From assembly GCA_021820825.1 (NCBI GenBank), contig JAKADD010000166.1:1-5929 (forward strand): a stretch of DNA of 5,929 nucleotides, read 5' to 3'. The stretch's first letter is position 1, and each line of letters starts with the position of its first letter. The translations under genes were made by a program, and so were the position numbers. The notes under the pieces are model-generated. The model did no database searches. It saw only the letters and a list, made by a program, of their open reading frames with translations, and was not told the DNA's origin. Origin of the DNA: Bacillota bacterium. Its GTDB lineage: Bacteria > Bacillota > Bacilli > Alicyclobacillales > SLC66. Positions 1 to 5,540 of this stretch are shown piece after piece.

Positions 1-643
1 GCAGCGTATCGCCAACAATGATGGGCGCGACATTGACAATCACATCCCGGCGCTTCTGGCCGACCTTCATCTTGGCGTTGCGCACGGCCTGTCTGGTCTG
101 AAGCACCCGCAGATGCATGCTCTCTCCTTCTGCGATGTCCACATCGGCGGGTTTGCCGATGACAGCCGCTTCCGAGAGCCCTGTAAGACGCGTGTAGGCA
201 GGGTTGATCATGATGCCTCTACCGTCTGCGTCAACGACGGATATCGCATCTTGCGTAGCGCTGATGACAGCCTCAAGCAGTGTCTGAATCTCCTTCAGAT
301 TCGTCACCTGCGCCGCCAGATCGCGCACTTCGGTGACATCCCGAAAGACGGCGATGGCAGCCATCGGCCGGCCGTCTTTCGCCAGCACCGGTACACGATT
401 TGTGATGATCTCGCTGGCGCCCAGTGACTGCACCTGATTGAGTTCTGGAATGCCAGTCTGCAATACGATGTGCAGCCGGCTGTTGGAAATTGTCTCGCTG
501 GCCAGGGTTCCCAGCGCCAATTCCGCCGCAATTCCGGTCAATCGCTCCGCAGCGGAATTGAAGAGGGTGATATAGCCGCAATCGTCAATCGCGATCATGC
601 CGTCATGGGCTGCGTCAAGCAGTGCGGTCAGTTCACCAGTCAT
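1..643 (-). CDS. Double-PAS signalling protein, probably the N-terminus of a sigma-54-dependent transcriptional activator (partial)
   Basis: The reading frame is open from an ATG at 643 to the window edge and gives 214 residues without a stop; the C-terminus lies outside. Residues about 5-105 form a first PAS domain (DGMIAIDDCGYITLFNSAAE near the start, ending VFRDVTEVRDL). A short helical linker (about 106-122) leads to a second PAS domain from about 123 (DAISVVDADG, INPAYTRLTGL, then EGESMHLRVLQTRQAVRN and VIVNVAPII). The second PAS region is what I recall from Bacillus-type activators such as BkdR/RocR relatives, in which an AAA+ sigma-54-interaction domain and a helix-turn-helix follow. 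Those parts are not visible, so that class is an inference, and a PAS histidine kinase is the main alternative. No transmembrane segment is seen, so it is likely cytosolic. GAGGTG lies four bases upstream of the ATG. It follows the mogA-type gene on the same strand after 131 bp, so co-transcription or a separate promoter are both possible. Confidence 0.78.
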   Translation of the reverse strand, partial: MTGELTALLDAAHDGMIAIDDCGYITLFNSAAERLTGIAAELALGTLASETISNSRLHIVLQTGIPELNQVQSLGASEIITNRVPVLAKDGRPMAAIAVFRDVTEVRDLAAQVTNLKEIQTLLEAVISATQDAISVVDADGRGIMINPAYTRLTGLSEAAVIGKPADVDIAEGESMHLRVLQTRQAVRNAKMKVGQKRRDVIVNVAPIIVGDTL

Positions 644-714
644 TTGCCACCTCAAATCCCTCGCGCTCATTCTCATTCTTCATCGTATCTGCGCACACGG
701 CGTCAGATCCGGCG

Positions 715-772
715 CGCGCAGGTCGTCTGCGGGCGCCGACGCATATTCTGGCCGGCCGTCAAAACCTGCGCG
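715..772. repeat. 9-bp inverted repeat with GC-rich palindromic loop between mogA and the PAS gene
   Basis: CGCGCAGGT at 715-723 is perfectly complementary to ACCTGCGCG at 764-772. The 40-base interval holds two further palindromes, GGCGCC (733-738) and GGCCGGCC (750-757). In the minus-strand transcript this lies 3-60 bases after the mogA-type stop codon and before the PAS gene. It could form a strong stem that limits read-through or shields the 3' end. No U-tract follows, so it is not a classical intrinsic terminator. Confidence 0.4.
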
Positions 773-774
773 TC

Positions 775-1281
775 TTAACCATGATCAAAACGCGGCAAGC
801 ACATCACCGCAAGCGCGTGCGGCAGCACGTCGAGTATGGAGCGAACGGCGGCGACTGCCCCTTCAGGCTTGCCCGGCAAGTTGACGATGAGAGTCTGTTC
901 CCGCATGCCGACAACTGCGCGCGAAAGCAGAGAGTAACGCGTTTGCGCCAGACCCTGGCGCCGCATCTCTTCAGCGAGCCCCGGCAGTTCGCGGTCAATG
1001 ACGCCCTTTGTCGCCTCGGGGGTAACATCGCGGGGTCCTGCGCCCGTACCTCCCGTGGTCAGGACAAGCGGAGTACGGCGGTCAGCCAGATCGATCAGCG
1101 TCGCCCGGATGACATCGATCTCATCCGGTATCACGGTTGCGGCAGTCACGATAAATCCTGCCTCCAGCATACATTCGACCAGCAGCGATCCCGCTCTGTC
1201 TTCCCGTTCCCCCTCATAAGCGCGGTCGCTGACCGTCACGATCGCCGTCTGCAAAAAGCGTCCTGTATCCTGCTCGGTCAC
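775..1281 (-). CDS. mogA: MogA/MoaB-family molybdopterin adenylyltransferase, Mog-like
   Basis: The 168-residue product is a full-length, single-domain member of the MoCF-binding family. Mog-type proteins adenylylate molybdopterin with ATP in the cytosol, before MoeA-type proteins insert molybdate. Visible family marks are AIVTVSDR (13-20), the nucleotide/pterin loop TGGTGAGPRDVTPEAT (76-91), DRELPGLAEEMR (97-108), LLSRAVVG (118-125) and LIVNLPGKP (131-139). TPEAT and NLPGKP favour Mog over E. coli-type MoaB, but relatives are often annotated simply as MogA/MoaB. The start is GTG at 1281, with GGAG (1290-1293) eight bases upstream. An ATG a few bases upstream is out of frame and stops at once. 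The gene follows moaC by 33 bp on the same strand, so the two form an operon and share a pathway. Confidence 0.92.
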   Translation of the reverse strand: MTEQDTGRFLQTAIVTVSDRAYEGEREDRAGSLLVECMLEAGFIVTAATVIPDEIDVIRATLIDLADRRTPLVLTTGGTGAGPRDVTPEATKGVIDRELPGLAEEMRRQGLAQTRYSLLSRAVVGMREQTLIVNLPGKPEGAVAAVRSILDVLPHALAVMCLPRFDHG

Positions 1282-1289
1282 GTTGCCAT

Positions 1290-1293
1290 CTCC
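1290..1293 (-). promoter_or_regulatory. Ribosome binding site deciding the GTG start of mogA
   Basis: GGAG on the minus strand lies eight bases before the GTG at 1281. A nearby ATG (ATGGCAACGTGA) overlaps the spacer but reads ATG-GCA-ACG-TGA, so the GTG is the only productive start served by this site. Confidence 0.65.
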
Positions 1294-1314
1294 ATCCTGG
1301 GTGCGCGTCCGCCG

Positions 1315-1815
1315 TCAGTTCTGACGACGATATAACCCGCTTTTCCCTCCCGATTTCTCCAGCAAGGCTACACCTTCAATCGTCATCGATCTGTCGATCG
1401 CCTTACACATGTCGTAGACGGTTAAAGCGCCAACCGTGCACCCCGTGAGCGCCTCCATCTCAACCCCGGTTTGCCCAACCGTGCGCACGCGCACTTCAAT
1501 CCGCAACACGTTGTCGTCTATATACGAAAACTCCACATCGATGCCGGTGAGCGCGATGGGATGACACAGGGGAATCACCTCAGCCGTTTTTTTCGCTCCC
1601 ATAATGGCCGCCACCTGAGCGACCGCCAGTACGTCGCCCTTAGCGACGCCGCCAGCGCGAATGCGCGCCAGAGTTTCGGAATGCATCCGCACATCGGCGC
1701 GCGCTCTGGCCACCCGTTCAGTCGCCTCCTTCGCGCCGACGTCGACCATTCGCGCGCGCCCTTCATGATCCAGATGCGTCAAGTGCTGTCCAGTGTCCGC
1801 ACGTTCTCCGTCCAT
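1315..1815 (-). CDS. moaC: Cyclic pyranopterin monophosphate synthase MoaC
   Basis: The 166-residue protein is of normal length and well conserved. MoaC converts 3',8-cyclo-7,8-dihydro-GTP (the MoaA product) into cPMP in the cytosol, acting as a hexamer. Visible marks are MVDVGAKEATER (23-34), AGGVAKGDVLAVAQVAAIMGAK (54-75), IPLCHP (81-86), TGVEMEALTG (116-125), YDMCKAIDR (134-142) and the C-terminal EKSGGKSG (153-160). By comparison with E. coli MoaC as I remember it, Lys59, His85, Asp135 and Lys138 are the active-site residues, and all are present. The start is ATG at 1815, with GGGGTGA immediately upstream. moaC is the first gene of the minus-strand moaC-mogA operon and is divergent from the moaD-moaE fusion. 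A plausible sigma-A-type promoter lies at 1833-1861. Confidence 0.97.
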   Translation of the reverse strand: MDGERADTGQHLTHLDHEGRARMVDVGAKEATERVARARADVRMHSETLARIRAGGVAKGDVLAVAQVAAIMGAKKTAEVIPLCHPIALTGIDVEFSYIDDNVLRIEVRVRTVGQTGVEMEALTGCTVGALTVYDMCKAIDRSMTIEGVALLEKSGGKSGLYRRQN

Positions 1816-1832
1816 AAGTCACCCCATTCAAC

Positions 1833-1861
1833 AGTGTAGCGATGTTGGCCCATTCTCGCAA
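1833..1861 (-). promoter_or_regulatory. Putative sigma-A promoter of moaC-mogA
   Basis: Read on the minus strand, TTGCGA (1861-1856) and TACACT (1838-1833) are separated by exactly 17 bases. Each hexamer matches four of six consensus positions. The -10 box lies 17 bases upstream of the moaC ATG, so the leader would be short and just include the GGGGTGA ribosome binding site. Assigned by eye only. Confidence 0.5.
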
Positions 1862-1884
1862 ACACCCGTGAAACGCTGTATAAT
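1856..1884 (+). promoter_or_regulatory. Putative sigma-A promoter of the moaD-moaE fusion
   Basis: A perfect TATAAT -10 box lies at 1879-1884, with TG directly in front of it. The hexamer 17 bases upstream (1856-1861, TCGCAA) is a poor -35 match, three of six. It is the same six base pairs that serve as the -35 of the opposing moaC promoter. Transcription would begin near 1891, giving a leader of roughly 64 bases before the ATG at 1955. Confidence 0.5.
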
Positions 1885-1940
1885 TGACCGTGTTTTCGCA
1901 GCGCCTGTTTTTAATTGACGCCCGAATTTTGACACTGGAC

Positions 1941-1945
1941 AGGAG
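1941..1945 (+). promoter_or_regulatory. Ribosome binding site of the moaD-moaE fusion
   Basis: AGGAG lies nine bases before the ATG at 1955 and fixes the start of the MoaD domain, whose first beta strand (VTVRLFA) begins almost at residue 1. Confidence 0.65.
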
Positions 1946-1954
1946 TGACCGCAG

Positions 1955-2704
1955 ATGCGCGTGACAGTGCGCCTGTTTGCCGCAGTGGCTGAAGCGGCAG
2001 GCCAAAACAACCTGAAATTGGAATGGCCAGATGGACAGGACGTTCGTCTGATCGATGTCCGAACTCGCCTTGCCGACTCCTTTCCCGCTCTTCATGATTT
2101 GCTCGCGCGCGCCTGGTTCGCGCGCGGTCAGGAGTACGCCACACTCGAGACGCGCTTGACGGACGGAGATGATATCGCGGTGATTCCGCCTGTGAGCGGA
2201 GGCCAGGACCGTACGCCCGCAGCGAACTTCGAGTCGCCAGCCCCAGAGACAGGCGACATCACGGCGCTGGCCGCTGTTGTCACTCACGAGTTGCGGCCGG
2301 AAGCAATGCATTCATTTGTGCTGCACAGAACTGCGGGGGCTGTCGTCGTCTTTGCGGGAACGGTGAGAGAATTTACAAAGGGCAGACAAACGCTGTATCT
2401 CCAGTATGAAGCGTATGCGGACATGGCCGTCAAAAAAATGGAGGGCATCGCATCCGAGTGCCGCAAACGCTGGCCAGACGCGACAGTGGCCTTGTGGCAT
2501 CGCGTGGGTCAACTGGCTATAACAGAAATCAGCGTCCTCATCGGAGTGGCGGCGCCCCACCGCAAAGACGCGTTTGCAGCCGCCCAATACGCGCTTGACA
2601 CACTAAAGCAGACGGTGCCCATCTGGAAGAAGGAGTTTTATGCGGATGGCGAGATCGAATGGCAAGGGCCCGAAGGCGAGTGGAATCCTGTCGAGCAGGT
2701 CTAG
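1955..2704 (+). CDS. moaDE: Fused molybdopterin synthase, MoaD sulfur carrier + MoaE catalytic subunit
   Basis: The 249-residue protein joins both subunits of molybdopterin synthase, which adds two sulfurs to cPMP to make molybdopterin. Residues 1-83 are a complete ubiquitin-like MoaD (VTVRLFAAVAEAAG at 3-16, LTDGDDIAVIPPVSGG at 68-83). A linker of about 25 residues rich in Pro, Ala and Glu follows, then MoaE from about 108 to the end. MoaE marks are VFAGTVRE (132-139), YEAYADMA (151-158), HRVGQL (182-187), APHRKDAF (200-207), LK (217-218) and VPIWKKE (221-227). By comparison with E. coli MoaE, Arg138, His202, Arg203, Lys218 and Lys225 are the expected active-site residues. MoaD normally works through a free C-terminal Gly-Gly thiocarboxylate, but here Gly82-Gly83 is internal. 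The start is ATG with AGGAG nine bases upstream. It is divergent from moaC-mogA and convergent with the small gene at 2783-2962. Confidence 0.95.
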   Translation: MRVTVRLFAAVAEAAGQNNLKLEWPDGQDVRLIDVRTRLADSFPALHDLLARAWFARGQEYATLETRLTDGDDIAVIPPVSGGQDRTPAANFESPAPETGDITALAAVVTHELRPEAMHSFVLHRTAGAVVVFAGTVREFTKGRQTLYLQYEAYADMAVKKMEGIASECRKRWPDATVALWHRVGQLAITEISVLIGVAAPHRKDAFAAAQYALDTLKQTVPIWKKEFYADGEIEWQGPEGEWNPVEQV

Positions 2705-2725
2705 GGGAACTGTGAAATTCGATCG

Positions 2726-2735
2726 GTCGGCCGAC
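2726..2735. repeat. Perfect 10-bp palindrome after moaDE
   Basis: GTCGGCCGAC lies 22-31 bases beyond the moaDE stop codon. It has no loop and no T-tract. It may contribute to 3'-end structure together with the hairpin at 2760-2775, or be incidental. Confidence 0.2.
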
Positions 2736-2759
2736 GGAGAAAGCGGTTACACGATGGGC

Positions 2760-2775
2760 GCAGGCAAAAGCCTGC
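2760..2775. terminator. Hairpin between convergent genes, possible weak bidirectional terminator
   Basis: GCAGGC-AAAA-GCCTGC forms a perfect 6-bp stem with a four-base loop. It lies 55 bases after the moaDE stop and seven bases after the stop of the minus-strand gene at 2783. No T-tract follows on either strand, so intrinsic termination would be weak or need help from Rho. Its position between two convergent 3' ends is the main support. Confidence 0.35.
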
Positions 2776-2782
2776 ATACGGG

Positions 2783-2962
2783 CTAGCGTTCATCATCGTC
2801 TTCGAGCAAATGGGGAGAAAATTTCTGATCTCCCGATTTGCGCCGATACGACTGGGAAAGTGTGAGAAACGGATCGTTGTTTAAATGCGTTGCTTTACGC
2901 AGCAACTCTTCCGCTTCCCGAACACTGGCCGTCTGGCGGGAAGGCTTTTGCCCATCGGACAC
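2783..2962 (-). CDS. Hypothetical small charged protein, 59 residues
   Basis: I do not recognise this protein. With a GTG start at 2962 it is 59 residues long: MSDGQKPSRQTAS, then an amphipathic helix-like stretch AEELLRKATHL, and a hydrophilic C-terminus ending in the acidic run EDDDE (residues 54-58) followed by Arg. No membrane segment, cysteine pair or known motif is visible. The start is chosen because GAGGGG (2971-2976) lies eight bases upstream. A GTG at 2971 in the same frame overlaps that ribosome binding site and is less likely. It lies 59 bp after the membrane-protein gene on the same strand, so it is probably the last gene of that transcript. The good ribosome binding site and the open frame between two genes support it as real, but the short length leaves doubt. 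Confidence 0.55.
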   Translation of the reverse strand: MSDGQKPSRQTASVREAEELLRKATHLNNDPFLTLSQSYRRKSGDQKFSPHLLEDDDER

Positions 2963-2970
2963 TCGGTACA

Positions 2971-2976
2971 CCCCTC
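2971..2976 (-). promoter_or_regulatory. Ribosome binding site deciding the start of the 59-residue protein
   Basis: GAGGGG on the minus strand lies eight bases before the GTG at 2962. The alternative upstream GTG at 2971 is made of the last base of this site and the next two, so it cannot be served by it. Confidence 0.5.
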
Positions 2977-3021
2977 ATAAGATGGCCTGATGATTGCCTT
3001 GTTAACCTTCTTATGATTGTA

Positions 3022-4365
3022 CTACGTTGATAGTCCAAGTTCCAGTACTCCTGACGGATTTTCTGAATTTGCGGCCGTCCCATTTTGAGGAAATTCAGAA
3101 CACTCTGCGTCAGTGCGTCTCGCCGCGCGCAGCGACCACTCCACCGCCTGCCACATGCGGTCGGCGTGAACGGCGAGCAGACGGTCAAGATCTTCCCACA
3201 AGAGCACCAGCAGCCCGAGTTGGTCTGCATCTTTCAGCACGTCTTCATGAACTGGACCCAGAGCAAGAATGACCGTCCGGTCTGCATACTCAAGTCCGGC
3301 GTGCGTGTAGGCCTCTGCTACGACAGCCGCGACCACGGAACCCGCAAGCACGGTTCCCACCTGAAACAGCACCCGTTTCCCTGCCGATACGACTACAAAA
3401 TAGCCCTTGTCGCGGGCCGTCGCGTGCTGCTCTGCAGCGCTTCCGGCAGTCGCAAAAACGGCCTCCAGCCGACTTGTGACCGCAGCAAGGTCAATCTCAG
3501 CCAACTGAGCCAGAACCGCCGCTCCCTGTTTTGCGAATGGTCCGGGCAAGGACTGCTCCTGCTCCACGGAGTCTGTATCGGCGGCCAACTTATTTTGCAG
3601 CGCGGCTTCGAGCCGAACTGCCCGCTTCGTTTGCAACGACCTGTTCCAGGCATCCGCGACCGCTTTGTCGATAATGCTCGAGACGCTGGTCCTGCGCGAC
3701 ATCCGGCAGAACATGCGCAGTTGCTGGACAGTAAAATGAGCAAGCACACTCTCAGCAAACAGGTCGCGGTACAAAAGCGTGCAGCCTCCCTCGCACCTGC
3801 TGCGTTCCCGCTCCCACACGGCGAACCGCAGACACGCCGCAAAAAAATCCGTCTGTGAAGTGTGTCCCCGCCCCTGCCAAATTGCCTGCAGCAGTGTCTC
3901 TGTATGCTGCCGTCTGACCTCCCTGTTGATGATGAGCAACAGCGTCAGGGGATCAACCACTGTGTGCGTACGCCGACTGACGATCATGGCCAGATCATGT
4001 ACAGGGCCCGGTACGATTGAATGAGAGAGTGACGTCTTGCGCTCGGCGGCAGACGGAGCGAAACGGATTTCATCTTCTCCCAAAATAAACGGGAGACGGA
4101 CATACACAGGATAGCGTTCCGCATATTGTCGACACAGCGGCAAGACTGCAGACGCGACGGCCAGATCTCTGCGAAAACGCAGGCGCAGGCGAGACAACTG
4201 CGCCAGCAGACGCACCCGCGCGCCAAAACGGGAAGCGGCCGTTTCGTCCATCAACTCAATCCAGCAGACGGTAAAGACGCCCGCCCCGATTACAGCGATT
4301 CCAACGGCCTTCCACCATAGTCCAAGCGCGAACAGAATTCCGCCCGCCAACAATGCAACCGTCAT
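3022..4365 (-). CDS. Two-transmembrane protein with a probable degenerate Mrr-like (restriction-endonuclease-fold) C-terminal domain
   Basis: The 447-residue product is not a family I can name with certainty. Two hydrophobic segments at about 3-18 and 21-37 (split by WWK) form a membrane hairpin, followed by an Arg-rich stretch (50-66) that suggests the bulk is cytosolic. The middle (about 70-320) is helical and charged, with ERYPVYVRLPF near 83-93 and many Arg and Gln residues; it shows no motif I know. Residues about 320-398 alternate strands and helices in the order of the second half of an Mrr-type nuclease: GYFVVVSAG, RVLFQVG, helix VVAAVVAEAYTHAG, DRTVILALG, helix HEDVLKDADQLG, LLVLLWEDLDRLL. 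In active Mrr proteins the FQVG position reads QxK; here the Lys is Gly337, so nuclease activity looks lost. ATG at 4365 is preferred over GTG at 4389 because AAAGGGGG lies ten bases before it. It follows the hydrolase gene on the same strand after a 182-bp gap. Confidence 0.8.
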   Translation of the reverse strand: MTVALLAGGILFALGLWWKAVGIAVIGAGVFTVCWIELMDETAASRFGARVRLLAQLSRLRLRFRRDLAVASAVLPLCRQYAERYPVYVRLPFILGEDEIRFAPSAAERKTSLSHSIVPGPVHDLAMIVSRRTHTVVDPLTLLLIINREVRRQHTETLLQAIWQGRGHTSQTDFFAACLRFAVWERERSRCEGGCTLLYRDLFAESVLAHFTVQQLRMFCRMSRRTSVSSIIDKAVADAWNRSLQTKRAVRLEAALQNKLAADTDSVEQEQSLPGPFAKQGAAVLAQLAEIDLAAVTSRLEAVFATAGSAAEQHATARDKGYFVVVSAGKRVLFQVGTVLAGSVVAAVVAEAYTHAGLEYADRTVILALGPVHEDVLKDADQLGLLVLLWEDLDRLLAVHADRMWQAVEWSLRAARRTDAECSEFPQNGTAANSENPSGVLELGLST

Positions 4366-4375
4366 GTAACTGCCG

Positions 4376-4383
4376 CCCCCTTT
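4376..4383 (-). promoter_or_regulatory. Ribosome binding site deciding the ATG start of the membrane protein
   Basis: AAAGGGGG on the minus strand lies ten bases before the ATG at 4365. The longer reading from GTG at 4389 would use this site as codons 3-5 and has only a weak GAGAG in front of it, so the shorter protein is favoured. Confidence 0.55.
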
Positions 4384-4433
4384 CGCCACACTCTCAAGTA
4401 TGGAACGAAACGGGAATTTTCAGTCTTGTGATC

Positions 4434-4456
4434 AAAAAAATTGCAAACAGCCGCAA
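4434..4456 (-). terminator. T7 tract with a very short stem after the hydrolase gene (weak terminator candidate)
   Basis: On the minus strand TTGC (4456-4453) can pair with GCAA (4444-4441), directly followed by seven T residues (4440-4434). A four-base-pair stem with an eight-base loop is below what intrinsic terminators usually need. The T-tract could equally be an AT-rich upstream element of a promoter for the membrane-protein gene, though no convincing -10/-35 pair was found there. Confidence 0.22.
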
Positions 4457-4492
4457 CACTTCTGATCCGTTGGACGACAGCCTGCTCTGAGT

Positions 4493-4533
4493 CGCTGACT
4501 GGCTGCGTACTCTGCGCCGCTGGCTGACTGCGT
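4493..4533. repeat. Imperfect 16-bp direct repeat downstream of the hydrolase gene
   Basis: CGCTGACTGGCTGCGT (4493-4508) and CGCTGGCTGACTGCGT (4518-4533) are identical at 14 of 16 positions, with starts 25 bases apart. They lie just beyond the 3' end of the hydrolase gene, in the 182-bp gap before the membrane-protein gene. The unit is built from CTG/CTGACTG sub-repeats, so replication slippage is a simple origin. No function can be assigned. Confidence 0.45.
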
Positions 4534-4547
4534 GCGGGGTCAGGCTC

Positions 4548-5531
4548 TCAGAGCGCCAGTCGGTAACGGACTGCGCCGTCTGCATCGCGCCTGCCTGAAA
4601 CCTGCCCCGCGACCAGCGCGTAATCGAGATGGCCGAGCACTTCCGACACAATCAGCGTGAGCTCCTTCAGATGACGTGGAAACAGTGCGGCGGCAAGTTC
4701 CCACACTGTGCGCTCGCCCGTGTCAATGGCGGTCATAAGCTGGGCGATCCGCGTTTCCTGTTCCTCCAGGCGACGGGCGAGCAGAGCATGCGGATCCGTG
4801 ACAGATTGACCATGTCCGGGTAATATCTCGGAAATTCTCAGCGCCAGCAGTTTCAAAAACGTCGCGCGAAAATGAGCTACGCTCTGCACTCTGCCGTCGT
4901 ATTCCGCGTTCGGTTCGACCAGGGCGTTCACAGAAACGTGTTGGATGCAGACGTCTCCCCCGATCAGCATGCGGTCATGCTCCCGCCACAATGAGATATG
5001 ACTCTCTGAATGGCCCGGTGTATAGACGACACGCCAGCCAGCGACGGCGTCATGCTCCGCCACAGTCGCGTCCAGACGCACGGGTCGCACCATTTGGCGG
5101 TGCAAGTTGCGTTCTGCGTGAGCAGACTCGCGCAGTGACTTCGCCAAGCCACACTCCGTATAGAGCTGTTCGAAAAATTCTGCTTCGGCTTGAAGCGATT
5201 CCGGGGTCGGCTGTAGCCACCCCGGCAACAGCGGATGACCGATCAGGCGGGCATTCGTGCGCTCCTGAAGCAGCGCGGCCCCGCCTGCATGATCAGCGTG
5301 CCCATGTGTCAGAACAATGGTGTGCACCTGACCAAGCGCAGAACCGATGTCTGCGAGACCCTGTTCCAGCGCACTCATCGACTCTTCAGTACCAAGTCCC
5401 GTATCGATCACCATGACACCATTCTGATCAGGAACCAGATACACATGGACATCACCCACTGAAAAGCCGGTTGGCAGCGCACAACGATACACGTCAGGCG
5501 CGACCTGTGCCACATTTGTACCAGATATCAA
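4548..5531 (-). CDS. Metallo-beta-lactamase-fold hydrolase with C-terminal winged-helix-like domain
   Basis: The 327-residue protein has the full set of metal ligands of a dinuclear MBL-fold hydrolase: HGHADH at 76-81 (His76, His78, Asp80, His81), His174 in TPGHSESH, Asp193 in IGGD and His240 in LPGHG. The N-terminal sandwich strands are visible (VHVYLVPDQNGVMVIDTG, 28-45). Residues from about 247 form a helical region with ELAAALFPRHL and EVLGHLDYALVAGQV, resembling the winged-helix tail of LACTB2/YqjP-like proteins. The substrate is unknown; relatives cleave thioesters, nucleic acids or lactones, so the class is sure and the reaction is not. No signal peptide is seen, so it is cytosolic. 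The start is TTG at 5531, nine bases after a perfect AAGGAGG. Extending the frame to an upstream ATG would overlap the divergent gene and ignore this site. It begins a minus-strand block with the membrane protein and the 59-residue protein. Confidence 0.93.
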   Translation of the reverse strand: MISGTNVAQVAPDVYRCALPTGFSVGDVHVYLVPDQNGVMVIDTGLGTEESMSALEQGLADIGSALGQVHTIVLTHGHADHAGGAALLQERTNARLIGHPLLPGWLQPTPESLQAEAEFFEQLYTECGLAKSLRESAHAERNLHRQMVRPVRLDATVAEHDAVAGWRVVYTPGHSESHISLWREHDRMLIGGDVCIQHVSVNALVEPNAEYDGRVQSVAHFRATFLKLLALRISEILPGHGQSVTDPHALLARRLEEQETRIAQLMTAIDTGERTVWELAAALFPRHLKELTLIVSEVLGHLDYALVAGQVSGRRDADGAVRYRLAL

Positions 5532-5540
5532 ATCATGAAG

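Larger units (their letters stand above)
1786..1942. repeat. 12-bp inverted repeat spanning the divergent moa promoter region
   Basis: GACACTGGACAG occurs on the plus strand at 1931-1942, just before the moaDE ribosome binding site. It also occurs on the minus strand at 1797-1786, inside moaC codons 7-10 (Asp-Thr-Gly-Gln). The copies are identical over 12 bases and differ at the next base on both sides. The arms therefore sit at equivalent places in the two divergent transcripts, near each translation start. Chance similarity is possible, since one arm is coding and the other abuts a ribosome binding site. Confidence 0.4.

Noticed and set aside
622..1335. Long plus-strand open frame of 237 codons
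   Set aside because: It lies antisense over the well-supported mogA-type gene, has a low-complexity Arg/Ser-rich translation without any domain, and lacks a convincing ribosome binding site.
1874..1903. CGCTG...CAGCG inverted repeat around the plus-strand -10 box of moaDE
   Set aside because: Only five bases per arm with a 20-base gap, which is expected by chance.
1763..2311. Minus-strand open frame of 182 codons crossing the moa divergent region
   Set aside because: It overlaps the start of moaC, both putative promoters and the MoaD part of the fusion, and resembles no family.
2971..3005. Promoter TTAACA-17-TCTTAT in front of the 59-residue protein
   Set aside because: Spacing and hexamers look acceptable, but the transcript would start within or after the GAGGGG ribosome binding site, leaving it out of the mRNA.
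3085..3858. Plus-strand open frame of 257 codons
   Set aside because: It is antisense to the membrane-protein gene. Its translation is rich in Arg, Gln, His and Cys without a hydrophobic core or motif, typical of an antisense frame in GC-rich DNA.
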